A stretch of DNA of 35,739 bases from Sphingomonas bacterium (GTDB taxonomy: Bacteria; Pseudomonadota; Alphaproteobacteria; Sphingomonadales; Sphingomonadaceae): positions 1 to 35,739 of the forward strand of contig JASBRX010000004.1 of NCBI GenBank assembly GCA_030149245.1, read 5' to 3'. Shown here one piece after another: positions 23,304 to 30,861 of the stretch. Every line of letters starts with the position of its first letter. Position 1 is the first letter of the stretch. Under the pieces are notes generated by a model, which searched no databases, had not been told where the DNA came from, and saw only the letters and a program-made list of their open reading frames with translations. The position numbers and the translations under genes were made by a program.

Positions 23304-24826
23304 GCGACGCCTTCATCCGCGTGCCCGAATTGATGGCGAGCCATTTGCTGTTGGCGATGGCCGCGATGGCGCTGGGCATCGTCATCAGCCTGCCGCTCGG
23401 CGTTGCAGCGGCGCGGCACCCGCGATTGGGTCGCGTCGTGCTGGGCGCGGCGAGCCTGATCCAGACAATCCCGTCGCTGGCGCTGCTGGCTCTATTCTAC
23501 CCAATGCTGTTGGCAGTGCGCGGCTTGGTCGGCGACTGGCTGCCGGCGCTCGGCTTCCTGCCCGCGCTGCTCGCGCTGATGCTCTACGCGATCCTGCCGG
23601 TGTTGCGGAACGCGACGACGGCGCTGGTGACTCTCGACCCGGCCCTGCGCGAAGCGGCAGATGGCGTGGGCATGACCGCGTGGCAGAAATTGTGGCTGGT
23701 CGAGGCCCCCCTCGCTGCACCGGTCGTGATGGCTGGCATCCGCACCGCCGCCACCTGGACGATCGGCGCGGCGACGCTGGCGAGTACGGTCGGTCAACCG
23801 AGCCTGGGCGACCTTATCTTTGCCGGGCTGCAGACACAGAATTGGGCGCTGGTGCTGGCCGGGTGCATCGGTGCAGCGGGGCTGGCGCTGGGGGTCGATC
23901 TGATCCTGAGCGTCGCGGAGGGCGGGATCCGTGCGCGCAAGCCGATGCTGGTGCGGATGAGCGTTGGCACATTGCTCGCCGCGATCTGCGCCGCTGCCGT
24001 GGCGCTCGCCCCGGCGGCGGGCGGGCAGACGGTGGTGATCGGTGCCAAGGGCTTTTCGGAGCAGTTCATCCTTGCCCGGCTGATCGGTCAAAGGCTGGAG
24101 GCGGCGGGCTATCGCGTCGAGTATCGCGAGGGGCTGGGATCGGCGGTGGCGTTCGGGGCGCTGACCGCCGGCGATATCGATGTGTCGATCGATTATTCCG
24201 GCACCATCTGGACCAACCAGATGCAGCGCAGCGACGTGCCGCCGCGCGATGCGATCGTAGCGGGGGTCGGCGACTGGGTGAAGCGCACCCATGGCGTGAC
24301 GATGCTGGGGTCGCTGGGCTTCGAAAACGCCTATGCCTTTGCCATGCGCGGCGACGACGCGCGGCGGCGCGGGATTGCGACCCTGACCGATCTGGCGGGA
24401 CAGGCGCCGCAGCTGGACCTCGCCACCGATGTCGAGTTTCTGGAGCGGCCCGAATGGCGCGCAGTACGCGATGCCTATGGCCTGCGCTTCAAATCGGCGC
24501 GCCCGTATCAGCCGACCTTCATGTACCGCGCACTGGCGAGCGGGCGGGCCGATGTGATCCCGGCCTTTTCCTCAGACGGGCGGATCGCGGCGGACCGGTT
24601 GGTGGTGCTGGATGATCCCAAGGGCGCGATCCCTGGTTATGACGCGATCCTGATGATAGCGCCGGACCGGGCGGGGGATGCGCGGTTCCAGGCGGCGCTG
24701 CGCCCGCTGATCGGCAAGATCCCGGTCGCGGCAATGCGTGAGGCGAACCTGATGGTCGATCGGGACGCGGACAAGAAGTCGCCGGAAGAGGCGGCGCGAT
24801 GGTTGGCGAAGCGGGTCGGGCTTTGA
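23300..24826 (+). CDS. Fused ABC permease and substrate-binding protein (OpuF/EgtU-like)
   Basis: This 508-residue protein has an N-terminal permease domain of about 215 residues with five or six helices and the EAA-type loop (DPALREAADGVGMTAWQKLW). A further helix near 222-240 is followed by a periplasmic substrate-binding domain (VVIGAKGFSEQFILARLIGQ..., GDIDVSIDYSGTIW, PTFMYRALASGRADVIPAFSSDGR). This two-domain plan occurs in importers of glycine betaine, choline or ergothioneine such as EgtU. The substrate cannot be settled from sequence alone. With the upstream ATPase it would make a complete importer from two genes. Confidence 0.9.
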   Translation: MSDAFIRVPELMASHLLLAMAAMALGIVISLPLGVAAARHPRLGRVVLGAASLIQTIPSLALLALFYPMLLAVRGLVGDWLPALGFLPALLALMLYAILPVLRNATTALVTLDPALREAADGVGMTAWQKLWLVEAPLAAPVVMAGIRTAATWTIGAATLASTVGQPSLGDLIFAGLQTQNWALVLAGCIGAAGLALGVDLILSVAEGGIRARKPMLVRMSVGTLLAAICAAAVALAPAAGGQTVVIGAKGFSEQFILARLIGQRLEAAGYRVEYREGLGSAVAFGALTAGDIDVSIDYSGTIWTNQMQRSDVPPRDAIVAGVGDWVKRTHGVTMLGSLGFENAYAFAMRGDDARRRGIATLTDLAGQAPQLDLATDVEFLERPEWRAVRDAYGLRFKSARPYQPTFMYRALASGRADVIPAFSSDGRIAADRLVVLDDPKGAIPGYDAILMIAPDRAGDARFQAALRPLIGKIPVAAMREANLMVDRDADKKSPEEAARWLAKRVGL

Positions 24827-24834
24827 CCCAATAG

Positions 24835-24942
24835 GCCCCTCCCCTTCAGGGGAGGGGTTGGGGTGGGGCCTATCCTCTTGGCGACTGGTCTCGGTGAGAC
24901 TGAGATGCCCCACCCCCAACCCCTCCCCTGAAGGGGAGGGGC
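24835..24942. repeat. Long inverted repeat with CTCCCCT/AGGGGAG hairpins
   Basis: The arms at 24835-24869 and 24907-24942 match over 35 bases apart from one extra C, around a 37-base centre. Each arm contains the small hairpin CCCCTCCCC-TTCA-GGGGAGGGG, or its complement, and a TTGGGGTGGGGC stretch. It lies between two converging genes and may stop transcription from both sides, although no T-run follows. Confidence 0.85.
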
Positions 24943-24966
24943 GTGCCCGGCCTCAACCCCAGTCCC

Positions 24967-25257
24967 TCAATCCACCAGCGCGTCGATGGCCCGGGCCATG
25001 TCGATATCGCGCCCCGACAGGCCGCCGGCGTCGTGGGTGGTCAGCAATATGTCGACGCGGTTCCACACGTTCGACCATTCGGGGTGATGGTCGGCCTTTT
25101 CGGCGAGCAACGCGACCTGGGTCATGAACGCAAACGCCTGGCTGAAATCGTCGAAGGTGAAGCTGCGCGTGATCGCGTCGCGGCCCGTGTCGTGATCCCA
25201 TTCCGGCAGCCCTTCGAGCGCGTCGTCGCGTTCCGCCTGGCTCAGTTGTTCGACCAT
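24967..25257 (-). CDS. phhB: Pterin-4a-carbinolamine dehydratase
   Basis: This 96-residue protein has the PCD/DCoH signature [28 protein letters not shown] in pieces: HHPEW at residues 62-66 and TTHDAGGL near 75-82, with the active-site histidines in place. It dehydrates 4a-hydroxytetrahydrobiopterin, recycling the cofactor of aromatic amino acid hydroxylases. The ATG at 25255-25257 follows a strong GGAGGGGAAGA; the frame is open 49 more codons upstream but that is antisense to the next gene. No hydroxylase gene is next to it in this window. Confidence 0.93.
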   Translation of the reverse strand: MVEQLSQAERDDALEGLPEWDHDTGRDAITRSFTFDDFSQAFAFMTQVALLAEKADHHPEWSNVWNRVDILLTTHDAGGLSGRDIDMARAIDALVD

Positions 25258-25294
25258 TCTTCCCCTCCGGAGCTGTGTGCGGCATAGCCGGGCC

Positions 25295-25705
25295 ATGACC
25301 GCTGTGACCGAGACCTTTGCGCCAAGTGCCGAGCAGATGGAAGCACTCGCGCGCGCGGCGCTGGCGCGGATTCCCGAGCCGTTCTCGAGCCATTTGCCCG
25401 ACATCGTCCTGATCGTGGAGGATTTCGCGGATGAGGATGTGTTGCGCGAGATGGGGATGGAGGATCCGTTCGAGCTGACCGGCCTCTATTCGGGGCGACC
25501 GGTGGGCGAGAAACAGGGGTTCGCGCCGGGCGAGATCCCGCAGCCCGACACGATCCACCTCTATCGCCGCCCGCTGCTCGACGAATGGGTCGAGACCGGG
25601 GTGAGCCTGGAAGCGCTGGTCACGCATGTCGTGGTGCATGAAGTGGGGCATCATTTCGGGCTTTCGGACGACGATATGCACGCGCTGGAAGACAGCGTCG
25701 CGTGA
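25295..25705 (+). CDS. Zincin-like metallopeptidase family protein (PF06262-type)
   Basis: This 136-residue protein has the [13 protein letters not shown] motif: HExxH at residues 115-119 and D125 as the possible third ligand. The family (minimal zincins, DUF1025-like) includes small predicted metallopeptidases of unknown substrate. The ATG at 25295 gives the usual N-terminus; a GTG 18 bases earlier is also in frame. Its stop overlaps the ccmA start by 4 bases, which suggests one operon with the heme-export genes. This arrangement seems worth noting because no link is established. Confidence 0.88.
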   Translation: MTAVTETFAPSAEQMEALARAALARIPEPFSSHLPDIVLIVEDFADEDVLREMGMEDPFELTGLYSGRPVGEKQGFAPGEIPQPDTIHLYRRPLLDEWVETGVSLEALVTHVVVHEVGHHFGLSDDDMHALEDSVA

Positions 25706-26286
25706 GCGATTGCAGCATCCGGCTGGAGGGCGTGGCGTGTGCGCGCGGCGGGCGGATGCTGTTCGAGGGACTCGATCTGAGCCTTGAGCCGGGTGGCGGG
25801 GTGCTGGTGACCGGGCCGAATGGCGCGGGCAAGTCGAGTTTGATCCGGATCATCGCGGGGTTGCTGAAGGCGAGCGCGGGGCGGGTTTCAGTTTCGGGTG
25901 AGAAGGCGTTGCTGGCCGAGGCGGCGGGGCTGGATCCGGAATTGCCGGTGGGCGAGGCGTTGCGCTTCTGGGCCGGGCTGGATGGGCGGCGCGACGCGGT
26001 CGAGGGCGCGCTGGAGGCGGTCGGGTTGCTGCACCTCTACCCCGTGCCGGTGCGGATGCTGTCGACCGGCCAGCGCAAGCGCGTCGGGATTGCGCGGGTG
26101 GTGGCGAGCGGGGCGCCGATCTGGCTGCTCGACGAGCCCGCCAATGGCCTGGACCATGGCGCGATCGGCGTGCTGGGCGGGCTGATCGCGGCGCACCGCG
26201 CGGCGGGCGGGATCGCGGTGGTGGCGACGCACCTGCCGATTCGGATGCAGGGCGCGGGCGAGATCGTGGTTGGGGGGGCCGCGTGA
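25702..26286 (+). CDS. ccmA: Heme exporter ATP-binding protein CcmA
   Basis: This 194-residue ABC ATPase has Walker A GPNGAGKSS at 38-46, signature LSTGQRKRVGIA near 116-127 and Walker B IWLLDEPANGLD. The short length and sequence match CcmA, which with CcmB and CcmC releases heme-loaded CcmE in system I cytochrome c maturation. The GTG start overlaps the upstream stop, and the gene overlaps ccmB by GTGA. ccmC, which commonly follows ccmB, is not in the window; a small membrane protein is in its place. Confidence 0.93.
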   Translation: MSDCSIRLEGVACARGGRMLFEGLDLSLEPGGGVLVTGPNGAGKSSLIRIIAGLLKASAGRVSVSGEKALLAEAAGLDPELPVGEALRFWAGLDGRRDAVEGALEAVGLLHLYPVPVRMLSTGQRKRVGIARVVASGAPIWLLDEPANGLDHGAIGVLGGLIAAHRAAGGIAVVATHLPIRMQGAGEIVVGGAA

Positions 26287-26927
26287 GCGGGTTCGCGGCG
26301 CTGGTGGCGCGCGAGCTGCGCCGGGCATGGGCGGCGGGCGGGCTGACGCTGCCGATCGCCTTCTTCCTGCTGGTGGCCGTGTTGTTTCCGTTCGCGGTGG
26401 GGCCGGAGCCGAAATTGCTGGCGCGGATCGGCGGCGGGGTGATCTGGGCGGCGGCGTTGCTGGCGGCGCTGCTGCCGGTCGAGCGGCTGGTGGCGCCCGA
26501 TCTGGAGAGCGGCGTGCTCGATCAGCTGGCGGTGCGCGGCTGGAATGACGCGAGCGTCGCGGCGGCGAAGATCGTCGGGCATTGGCTGGGCTTTGCGCCC
26601 GCGCTGCTGTTGGCGTGCGCGGTGGCGAGCGGGTTGCTGGGCCTCTCGCTGGAGCAGGCGCTGGCGGCGGGGCTGAGTTTGCTGATCGGCACGCCGGGGC
26701 TGGCGGCACTGGGCGTCGCGACCGCCGCATTGACCGCAGGGCTGCGCGGCGCGGGTGCGGTGGCGGGGCTGGTGATGCTCCCCTTCGCGGTGCCGCTGCT
26801 GATCTTTGGCGCGGGGGCGATGGGGAATGATCCGAGCGCGATGAAGCTGCTGGGCGCGGTGAGCTTGCTGCTGGTAGCCGGGTGCCCATTCGTGGCGGGG
26901 GCGGCGATTCGGATGGGGCGGGGGTGA
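26283..26927 (+). CDS. ccmB: Heme exporter protein CcmB
   Basis: This 214-residue membrane protein has about six helices and the CcmB-like opening FAALVARELRRAWAAGG. The membrane-boundary stretch PIAFFLLVAVLFPFAVGPEPKLLARI and the central PVERLVAPDLESGVLDQL are both characteristic of the family. It is the permease partner of CcmA in cytochrome c maturation. The GTG start overlaps the ccmA stop by 4 bases. It is normal in length and intact. Confidence 0.94.
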   Translation: MSGFAALVARELRRAWAAGGLTLPIAFFLLVAVLFPFAVGPEPKLLARIGGGVIWAAALLAALLPVERLVAPDLESGVLDQLAVRGWNDASVAAAKIVGHWLGFAPALLLACAVASGLLGLSLEQALAAGLSLLIGTPGLAALGVATAALTAGLRGAGAVAGLVMLPFAVPLLIFGAGAMGNDPSAMKLLGAVSLLLVAGCPFVAGAAIRMGRG

Positions 26928-27187
26928 AGATGAAGGACTGGCTGACCAAGTTTGCCGAGGTGGCGCTGCTATTCGGCGCTTTGCTTTTCACCCTGTCCTA
27001 TATTCCGTCTCATGAGATCGAGCAGCTCCCATTGCTCCCAGGTGGTGCGTACGCGCTGATCTGCTTTGCCGGCAGCCGAGCTTTGCGCTGGCATCGAAAC
27101 TATCTGCTCATTGGCTTTGAGACATTGGGATTTCTGGCGTTCGTCGTGATCGCGAATGAAGTCGCGAACATCATCTACAAAAGCTGA
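26924..27187 (+). CDS. Small membrane protein of unknown function after ccmB
   Basis: It starts at the GTG overlapping the ccmB stop (26924), or at ATG 26930, and is 85-87 residues long. There are two or three hydrophobic segments (about residues 8-26, 36-52 and 60-80) separated by IPSHEIEQLPLLPGG and SRALRWHRN. It is not CcmC (about 240 residues, WGxWWxWD motif) or CcmD, which is shorter and has one helix. Its base composition is visibly less GC-rich than its neighbours. No family is recognised. Coupling to ccmB suggests it is expressed with the heme exporter, but that is not proof of a related role. Confidence 0.6.
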   Translation: MKMKDWLTKFAEVALLFGALLFTLSYIPSHEIEQLPLLPGGAYALICFAGSRALRWHRNYLLIGFETLGFLAFVVIANEVANIIYKS

Positions 27188-27189
27188 AC

Positions 27190-28059
27190 TTACCGACTCC
27201 ACCGCGCAAAAATCGCCGTCGGCAGCACCAGCCCCCTCGCCTCCTCACGCACGCCGAGTTCGCCGCATTCCACCTTGCCGCCCAAATCGGCAAAATGCTG
27301 GTTGAGCAGCTCGCCTATCGCCAGCGCGGACATGCGGATCGCGTAGACGGTGAGGAACAGGAAGCGCGAGTCGGCGTCGAGCAGCTGGCGGCAATCGGCG
27401 ATCAGGCCGGGGAGGTCGCGTTCGAGCTGCCACACTTCGCCGGTCGGACCGCGGCCATATTTGGGCGGGTCGAGCAGGATGCCGTCATAGCGGCGGCCGC
27501 GACGCACCTCGCGCGCGACGAACTTGGCGGCGTCGTCGATGATCCAGCGCACCGGCTTGTCGGTCATGCCCGACAGCGCGGCATTGCCCTTGGCCGCCTC
27601 GACCGATTTCTTGGACGCATCGACATGCACCATCTGCGCGCCGCTCGCCGCCATCGCCAGCGTGCCGACGCCGGTATAACCGAACAGGTTCATGACCGTC
27701 GGCGCATCGACCCCCTCGGTCTGGTCGCGCATCCAGCTCCACACCGGCGCCATGTCGGGGAAGAAGCCGAGGTGGCGGAAGGGGGTGGTCTGGGCGGTGA
27801 ACTTCGCCTCGTTCCACGCGAGCGGCCAGCCTTCGGGCGGGACCGGCTTGGTGAACACCCAGCGGCCGCCGCCCTCGTCATCGGGCGCGGGCATGAATTC
27901 GCCGTGCGCGTCCCAGTCTGGCGACGCGGGTGCCCACATCGCCTGTGGCTCGGGGCGGATGAAGCGATAGTCGCCATAGCGTTCGAGCTTGCGGCCATGG
28001 CCTGAGTCGACGAGGCCGTAATCGGCCCAGGGCTCGCCGGTGAGGGTGATGAGGTTCAT
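27190..28059 (-). CDS. Class I SAM-dependent methyltransferase, probably of the RlmI/23S rRNA type
   Basis: This 289-residue protein has an N-terminal beta-rich region and a Rossmann methyltransferase domain: VMNLFGYTGVGTLAMAASGAQMVHVDASKKSVE near residues 123-155, and LLDPPKYGRGPTGEVW near 190-205 as the catalytic motif. This resembles the S-adenosylmethionine-dependent family related to RlmI/RlmK 23S rRNA methyltransferases, but no PUA domain is evident and the target is not known. The ATG at 28057-28059 (MNLITLTGEPW) is chosen; one four codons earlier is also in frame. It converges with the preceding small membrane gene. Confidence 0.85.
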   Translation of the reverse strand: MNLITLTGEPWADYGLVDSGHGRKLERYGDYRFIRPEPQAMWAPASPDWDAHGEFMPAPDDEGGGRWVFTKPVPPEGWPLAWNEAKFTAQTTPFRHLGFFPDMAPVWSWMRDQTEGVDAPTVMNLFGYTGVGTLAMAASGAQMVHVDASKKSVEAAKGNAALSGMTDKPVRWIIDDAAKFVAREVRRGRRYDGILLDPPKYGRGPTGEVWQLERDLPGLIADCRQLLDADSRFLFLTVYAIRMSALAIGELLNQHFADLGGKVECGELGVREEARGLVLPTAIFARWSR

Positions 28060-28074
28060 GGGGTGCCCCATAAC

Positions 28075-28159
28075 CCGTTTGCCCTGAGCTTGTCGAAGGG
28101 CGTGTCCCGCGCCTCACGAAGGGCAGGCTGCGGCCCTTCGACAAGCTCAGGGCAAACGG
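28075..28159. repeat. Perfect 27-bp inverted repeat (CCCTGAGCTTGTCGAAGGG family)
   Basis: The arms at 28075-28101 and 28133-28159 are exactly complementary over 27 bases around a 31-base spacer. The inner core CCCTGAGCTTGTCGAAGGGC is a widespread intergenic palindromic sequence in sphingomonads and some other proteobacteria. It fills the gap between thrC and the methyltransferase gene and ends 3 bases before the thrC stop codon. Confidence 0.9.
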
Positions 28160-28162
28160 ACG

Positions 28163-29563
28163 TTAAGCTTTCGGCGTCCCGCGCTCCGCCACATAACCGG
28201 TGATCGCGTCGAACGTCGCGGGGAGGACGTCATAGCGTTCCTCGCGGTCGAACAGGTCGCCGACGCGGGCGGGAAGAGTCGGGCGAATGCCGGTGGCGCG
28301 CTCGACCGCGTCGTCGAACTTGGCCGGGTGGGCGGTGGCGAGGGTGACGATCGGGATGTGCTGCGGCAGGTCGATCCGGCGCGCGGCGACGAGGCCGATC
28401 GCGGTGTGAGGGTCGAGGATCTCATCGGCGCGGGCATGTGCCCAGGCCATTGCGCGCGACATGTCGTCCGCCTCGATCCGGTCGCTGGCGAACAAGGATG
28501 CCGCGCCCTGTTGCTGGGCGTTGGTCAGGCGCATCGCCTTGCTCGATTCGAATCCCGCCATTTGCGCGGCGAGCGCCGGGCCGTCGCGCCCGGCCAGGTC
28601 GAACAACAGGCGTTCGAAGTTCGAGCTGACCTGAATGTCCATGCTCGGCGCGGCGGTGGGGGTGACGGTGCCCGCCGAATAATCGCCGCTCGACAGCGCG
28701 CGGTGGAGAATGTCGTTGACGTTGGTCGCGACGATCAGCCTGGCGACGGGGAGGCCCATCTTCGCCGCGACGTATCCGGCGAACACGTCGCCGAAATTGC
28801 CGGTGGGGACGCTGAACGCGACTTCGCGTTGCGGTGCGCCGAGGCGGACGGCGGCGTAGAAATAATAGACCACCTGCGCCATCAGCCGCGCCCAGTTGAT
28901 CGAATTCACCGCGGTCACGTGGAAGCGACCCGAGAAGTCCGCGTCGTTGAACATCGCCTTCACCAGCGCCTGGGCGTCGTCGAAGCTGCCCTCGATCGCG
29001 ACATTGTGGACATTGGGCGCGAGCACCGTCGTCATCTGGCGGCGCTGGACGTCGCTGACCCGCCCCTTGGGGTGAAGCATGAAGATGTCGATGCCTTCAC
29101 GCCCCGCCACCGCGTCGATCGCGGCGGACCCGGTGTCGCCGCTGGTCGCGCCGACGATGGTGAGGTGGCGGTCGGTGCCGGTCAGGAACTTTTCGAACAA
29201 CAGGCCGAGCAGCTGGAGCGCGATGTCCTTGAACGCGAGCGTCGGGCCGTGGAACAGTTCGAGCAGGAAATGGCGATGGTCAAGCTGAACCAGCGGGGTC
29301 ACCGCGTCATGGCTGAACCGGCCATAGGCGCGGGTGCACAGGTCGCGCAGCTCGTCTTCGCTGAGGCTGCCCGCGACGAACGGGGCCATCACGCGGACGG
29401 CGGTCTCGACATAGGAGAGGCCCGCCATGTCGGCGATCTGGTCGGGCGTGAAGCGCGGCCATTCGACGGGCACATAGAGGCCGCCGTCGCTCGCCAGCCC
29501 GGCGAGGGTGACTTCACGGAAATCGAGTTCGGGCGCGGTGCCGCGCGTGCTCTGGTAGCGCAT
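28163..29563 (-). CDS. thrC: Threonine synthase
   Basis: This 466-residue PLP enzyme makes threonine from O-phosphohomoserine. Features are the N-terminal YQSTRG, ASDGGLYVP near residues 24-32, the PLP lysine K112 in HGPTLAFKD, TSGDTGSAAIDAV, the LHPKGRVSDVQ segment and VPTGNFGDVFAGY. It is of the longer fungal/proteobacterial type. The ATG at 29561-29563 starts this fold; the open frame continues upstream only through repeat sequence. Its location downstream of the SURF1 gene is the usual sphingomonad arrangement, here with a 300-base repeat-filled gap. Confidence 0.97.
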   Translation of the reverse strand: MRYQSTRGTAPELDFREVTLAGLASDGGLYVPVEWPRFTPDQIADMAGLSYVETAVRVMAPFVAGSLSEDELRDLCTRAYGRFSHDAVTPLVQLDHRHFLLELFHGPTLAFKDIALQLLGLLFEKFLTGTDRHLTIVGATSGDTGSAAIDAVAGREGIDIFMLHPKGRVSDVQRRQMTTVLAPNVHNVAIEGSFDDAQALVKAMFNDADFSGRFHVTAVNSINWARLMAQVVYYFYAAVRLGAPQREVAFSVPTGNFGDVFAGYVAAKMGLPVARLIVATNVNDILHRALSSGDYSAGTVTPTAAPSMDIQVSSNFERLLFDLAGRDGPALAAQMAGFESSKAMRLTNAQQQGAASLFASDRIEADDMSRAMAWAHARADEILDPHTAIGLVAARRIDLPQHIPIVTLATAHPAKFDDAVERATGIRPTLPARVGDLFDREERYDVLPATFDAITGYVAERGTPKA

Positions 29564-29645
29564 GGCCGGCGGGGTAGCGGGGGTTGCCGGGTGGGGCAAG
29601 AAAGTCTGGCTTTGGGGGGCTGTGGTAGGTGCGGGATTTCGGGTC

Positions 29646-29864
29646 GCACAGAGGCACGAAGCCACGAAGAGAAGAAGAAGGTTATTGGTTCGCGCAGAGG
29701 CGCGGAGACGCATAGATGTTCGCCGCCGCGTCAGCGGCTCAGATCACATCATCGTTCCGCTTGCTTCGGCGGCACGGTTAGAGCGCTTCGCGGGAGCCTT
29801 ACCCTCCGCGCTTCTGCGCCTCTGCGCGAACAAAATCTCTTCGTGCCTTAGCGCCTTCGTGCGC
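29646..29864. repeat. Nested inverted repeat filling the SURF1-thrC gap
   Basis: The 303-base gap between SURF1 and thrC is almost wholly a nested palindromic structure. Inner arms GTTCGCGCAGAGGCGC at 29688-29703 and its exact complement at 29816-29831 are 16 bases each. Outer, imperfect arms of the 'CACGAAG...CACGAAGAG' type run from 29646 and back to 29864. I see no gene or promoter in the centre. Confidence 0.75.
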
Positions 29865-29866
29865 AA

Positions 29867-30490
29867 TCAAGCCTTCTTCTTCTGCCCCCGCCGCCGCAGT
29901 GCGAGTAGGTAGATCACCACCGCGATCCCCGCGAACAGGAACCACTGCACCGCATAGGCAAGGTGGTTGTTTGGCACGCTCGATGGGTCGGGCGGAGCGC
30001 TCGCCGACAGGCCCGGCGCGGGGGCGTCGGCGACGAGCATCAGGTTGCGCGGGGGGCGCTTGCCGAACAGCGATGCGAGCAGCGGCGTCGAATCGGGGGC
30101 GTGAGTGATGGTGCCGGTGACCGCCCCGCCCTTCCACGCTGGAACCACAGCCGGCGCGGTGCTCACGCCCATATCGACCTGGACCGTCATCCCCTCCGCG
30201 CCGGTGCGGCATTCGGCGAGGTGGCGCCAGCCCTTCCCGCCCTTGGCATCGCGGCCCGCCTGTTCGGTCCATCCCGCGACTTCAAGGCACATCAGCCCGG
30301 CGCGGCGGAACAGATAATCGTCGCCCACCGGGGGGCTGGGAAAGGCCATTGCGGGCAGGTCGCGGCTCGCGGCGAGGCGGGCGATCAGCGCCGCTTTCTC
30401 CCCGCGCCGGTCGAGCTGCCAGATGCCGAGGCCAATCATCGCCGCGACGGCGAGACCGACCAGGATGGTGGGGACCAGGGGGAGCTTCAT
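29867..30490 (-). CDS. SURF1 family cytochrome oxidase assembly protein
   Basis: This 207-residue SURF1 protein has one helix at each end (about residues 5-23 and 182-200) and a periplasmic domain between. GLGIWQLDRRGEKAALIARL, RRAGLMCLEVAGW and PNNHLAYAVQWFLFAGIAVVIYLLALRR are the family signatures. SURF1 helps insert heme a into subunit I of aa3 oxidase. The gene overlaps the DUF983 gene by 4 bases (30487-30490), placing it in the oxidase operon downstream of ctaE. Confidence 0.94.
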   Translation of the reverse strand: MKLPLVPTILVGLAVAAMIGLGIWQLDRRGEKAALIARLAASRDLPAMAFPSPPVGDDYLFRRAGLMCLEVAGWTEQAGRDAKGGKGWRHLAECRTGAEGMTVQVDMGVSTAPAVVPAWKGGAVTGTITHAPDSTPLLASLFGKRPPRNLMLVADAPAPGLSASAPPDPSSVPNNHLAYAVQWFLFAGIAVVIYLLALRRRGQKKKA

Positions 30491-30861
30491 GGCTCGGGGT
30501 CCTTTATCCGCCCTTCACGCGCGGCGTTGCGATATTCGAGCGCGAGCAGCGCGCCCTTGGCCCAGCGCAGGCTGAACACGACCATCGCCACCGTCACGGG
30601 CGGCCAGATCACCAGGTGCAGCCACACGGGCGGTTCGGCCGCGAGCTCCAGCCAGACCGACAGGACGACGATGATCGTGCCGATGATCAGCGTCAGGAAC
30701 GCCGCCGGGCCATCACCCACGTTGAACGCGGCATAATCGAGCCCGCAGTTCGGGCAGCGCTCCGCGAACCTGACCCAGCCCGCAAACAGAGAGGGCGCGC
30801 CGCATTGCGGACACGCCCCCTTGAATGCCGACTCCGTGACCGGAGGTGCGCTGTGATCCAT
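30487..30861 (-). CDS. DUF983 family membrane protein (zinc-ribbon)
   Basis: This 124-residue protein has an N-terminal zinc ribbon (C17-x2-C20 and C36-x2-C39 in GACPQCG and RCPNCG) and two hydrophobic helices (about residues 54-72 and 79-100). DUF983 proteins are regularly found between ctaE and SURF1 genes and are considered linked to oxidase assembly; the exact role is not established. The ATG at 30859-30861 overlaps the ctaE stop by one base. The frame is open 30 codons upstream but that reads through ctaE. Confidence 0.92.
   Translation of the reverse strand: MDHSAPPVTESAFKGACPQCGAPSLFAGWVRFAERCPNCGLDYAAFNVGDGPAAFLTLIIGTIIVVLSVWLELAAEPPVWLHLVIWPPVTVAMVVFSLRWAKGALLALEYRNAAREGRIKDPEP

Noticed and set aside
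25258..25404. 49-residue N-terminal extension of PhhB
   Set aside because: It is antisense to the zincin gene. The ATG at 25255-25257 has a strong ribosome-binding site and gives the normal family length.
29564..29713. 50-residue N-terminal extension of ThrC
   Set aside because: The codons read through intergenic repeat sequence, and threonine synthases begin at MRYQSTRG.
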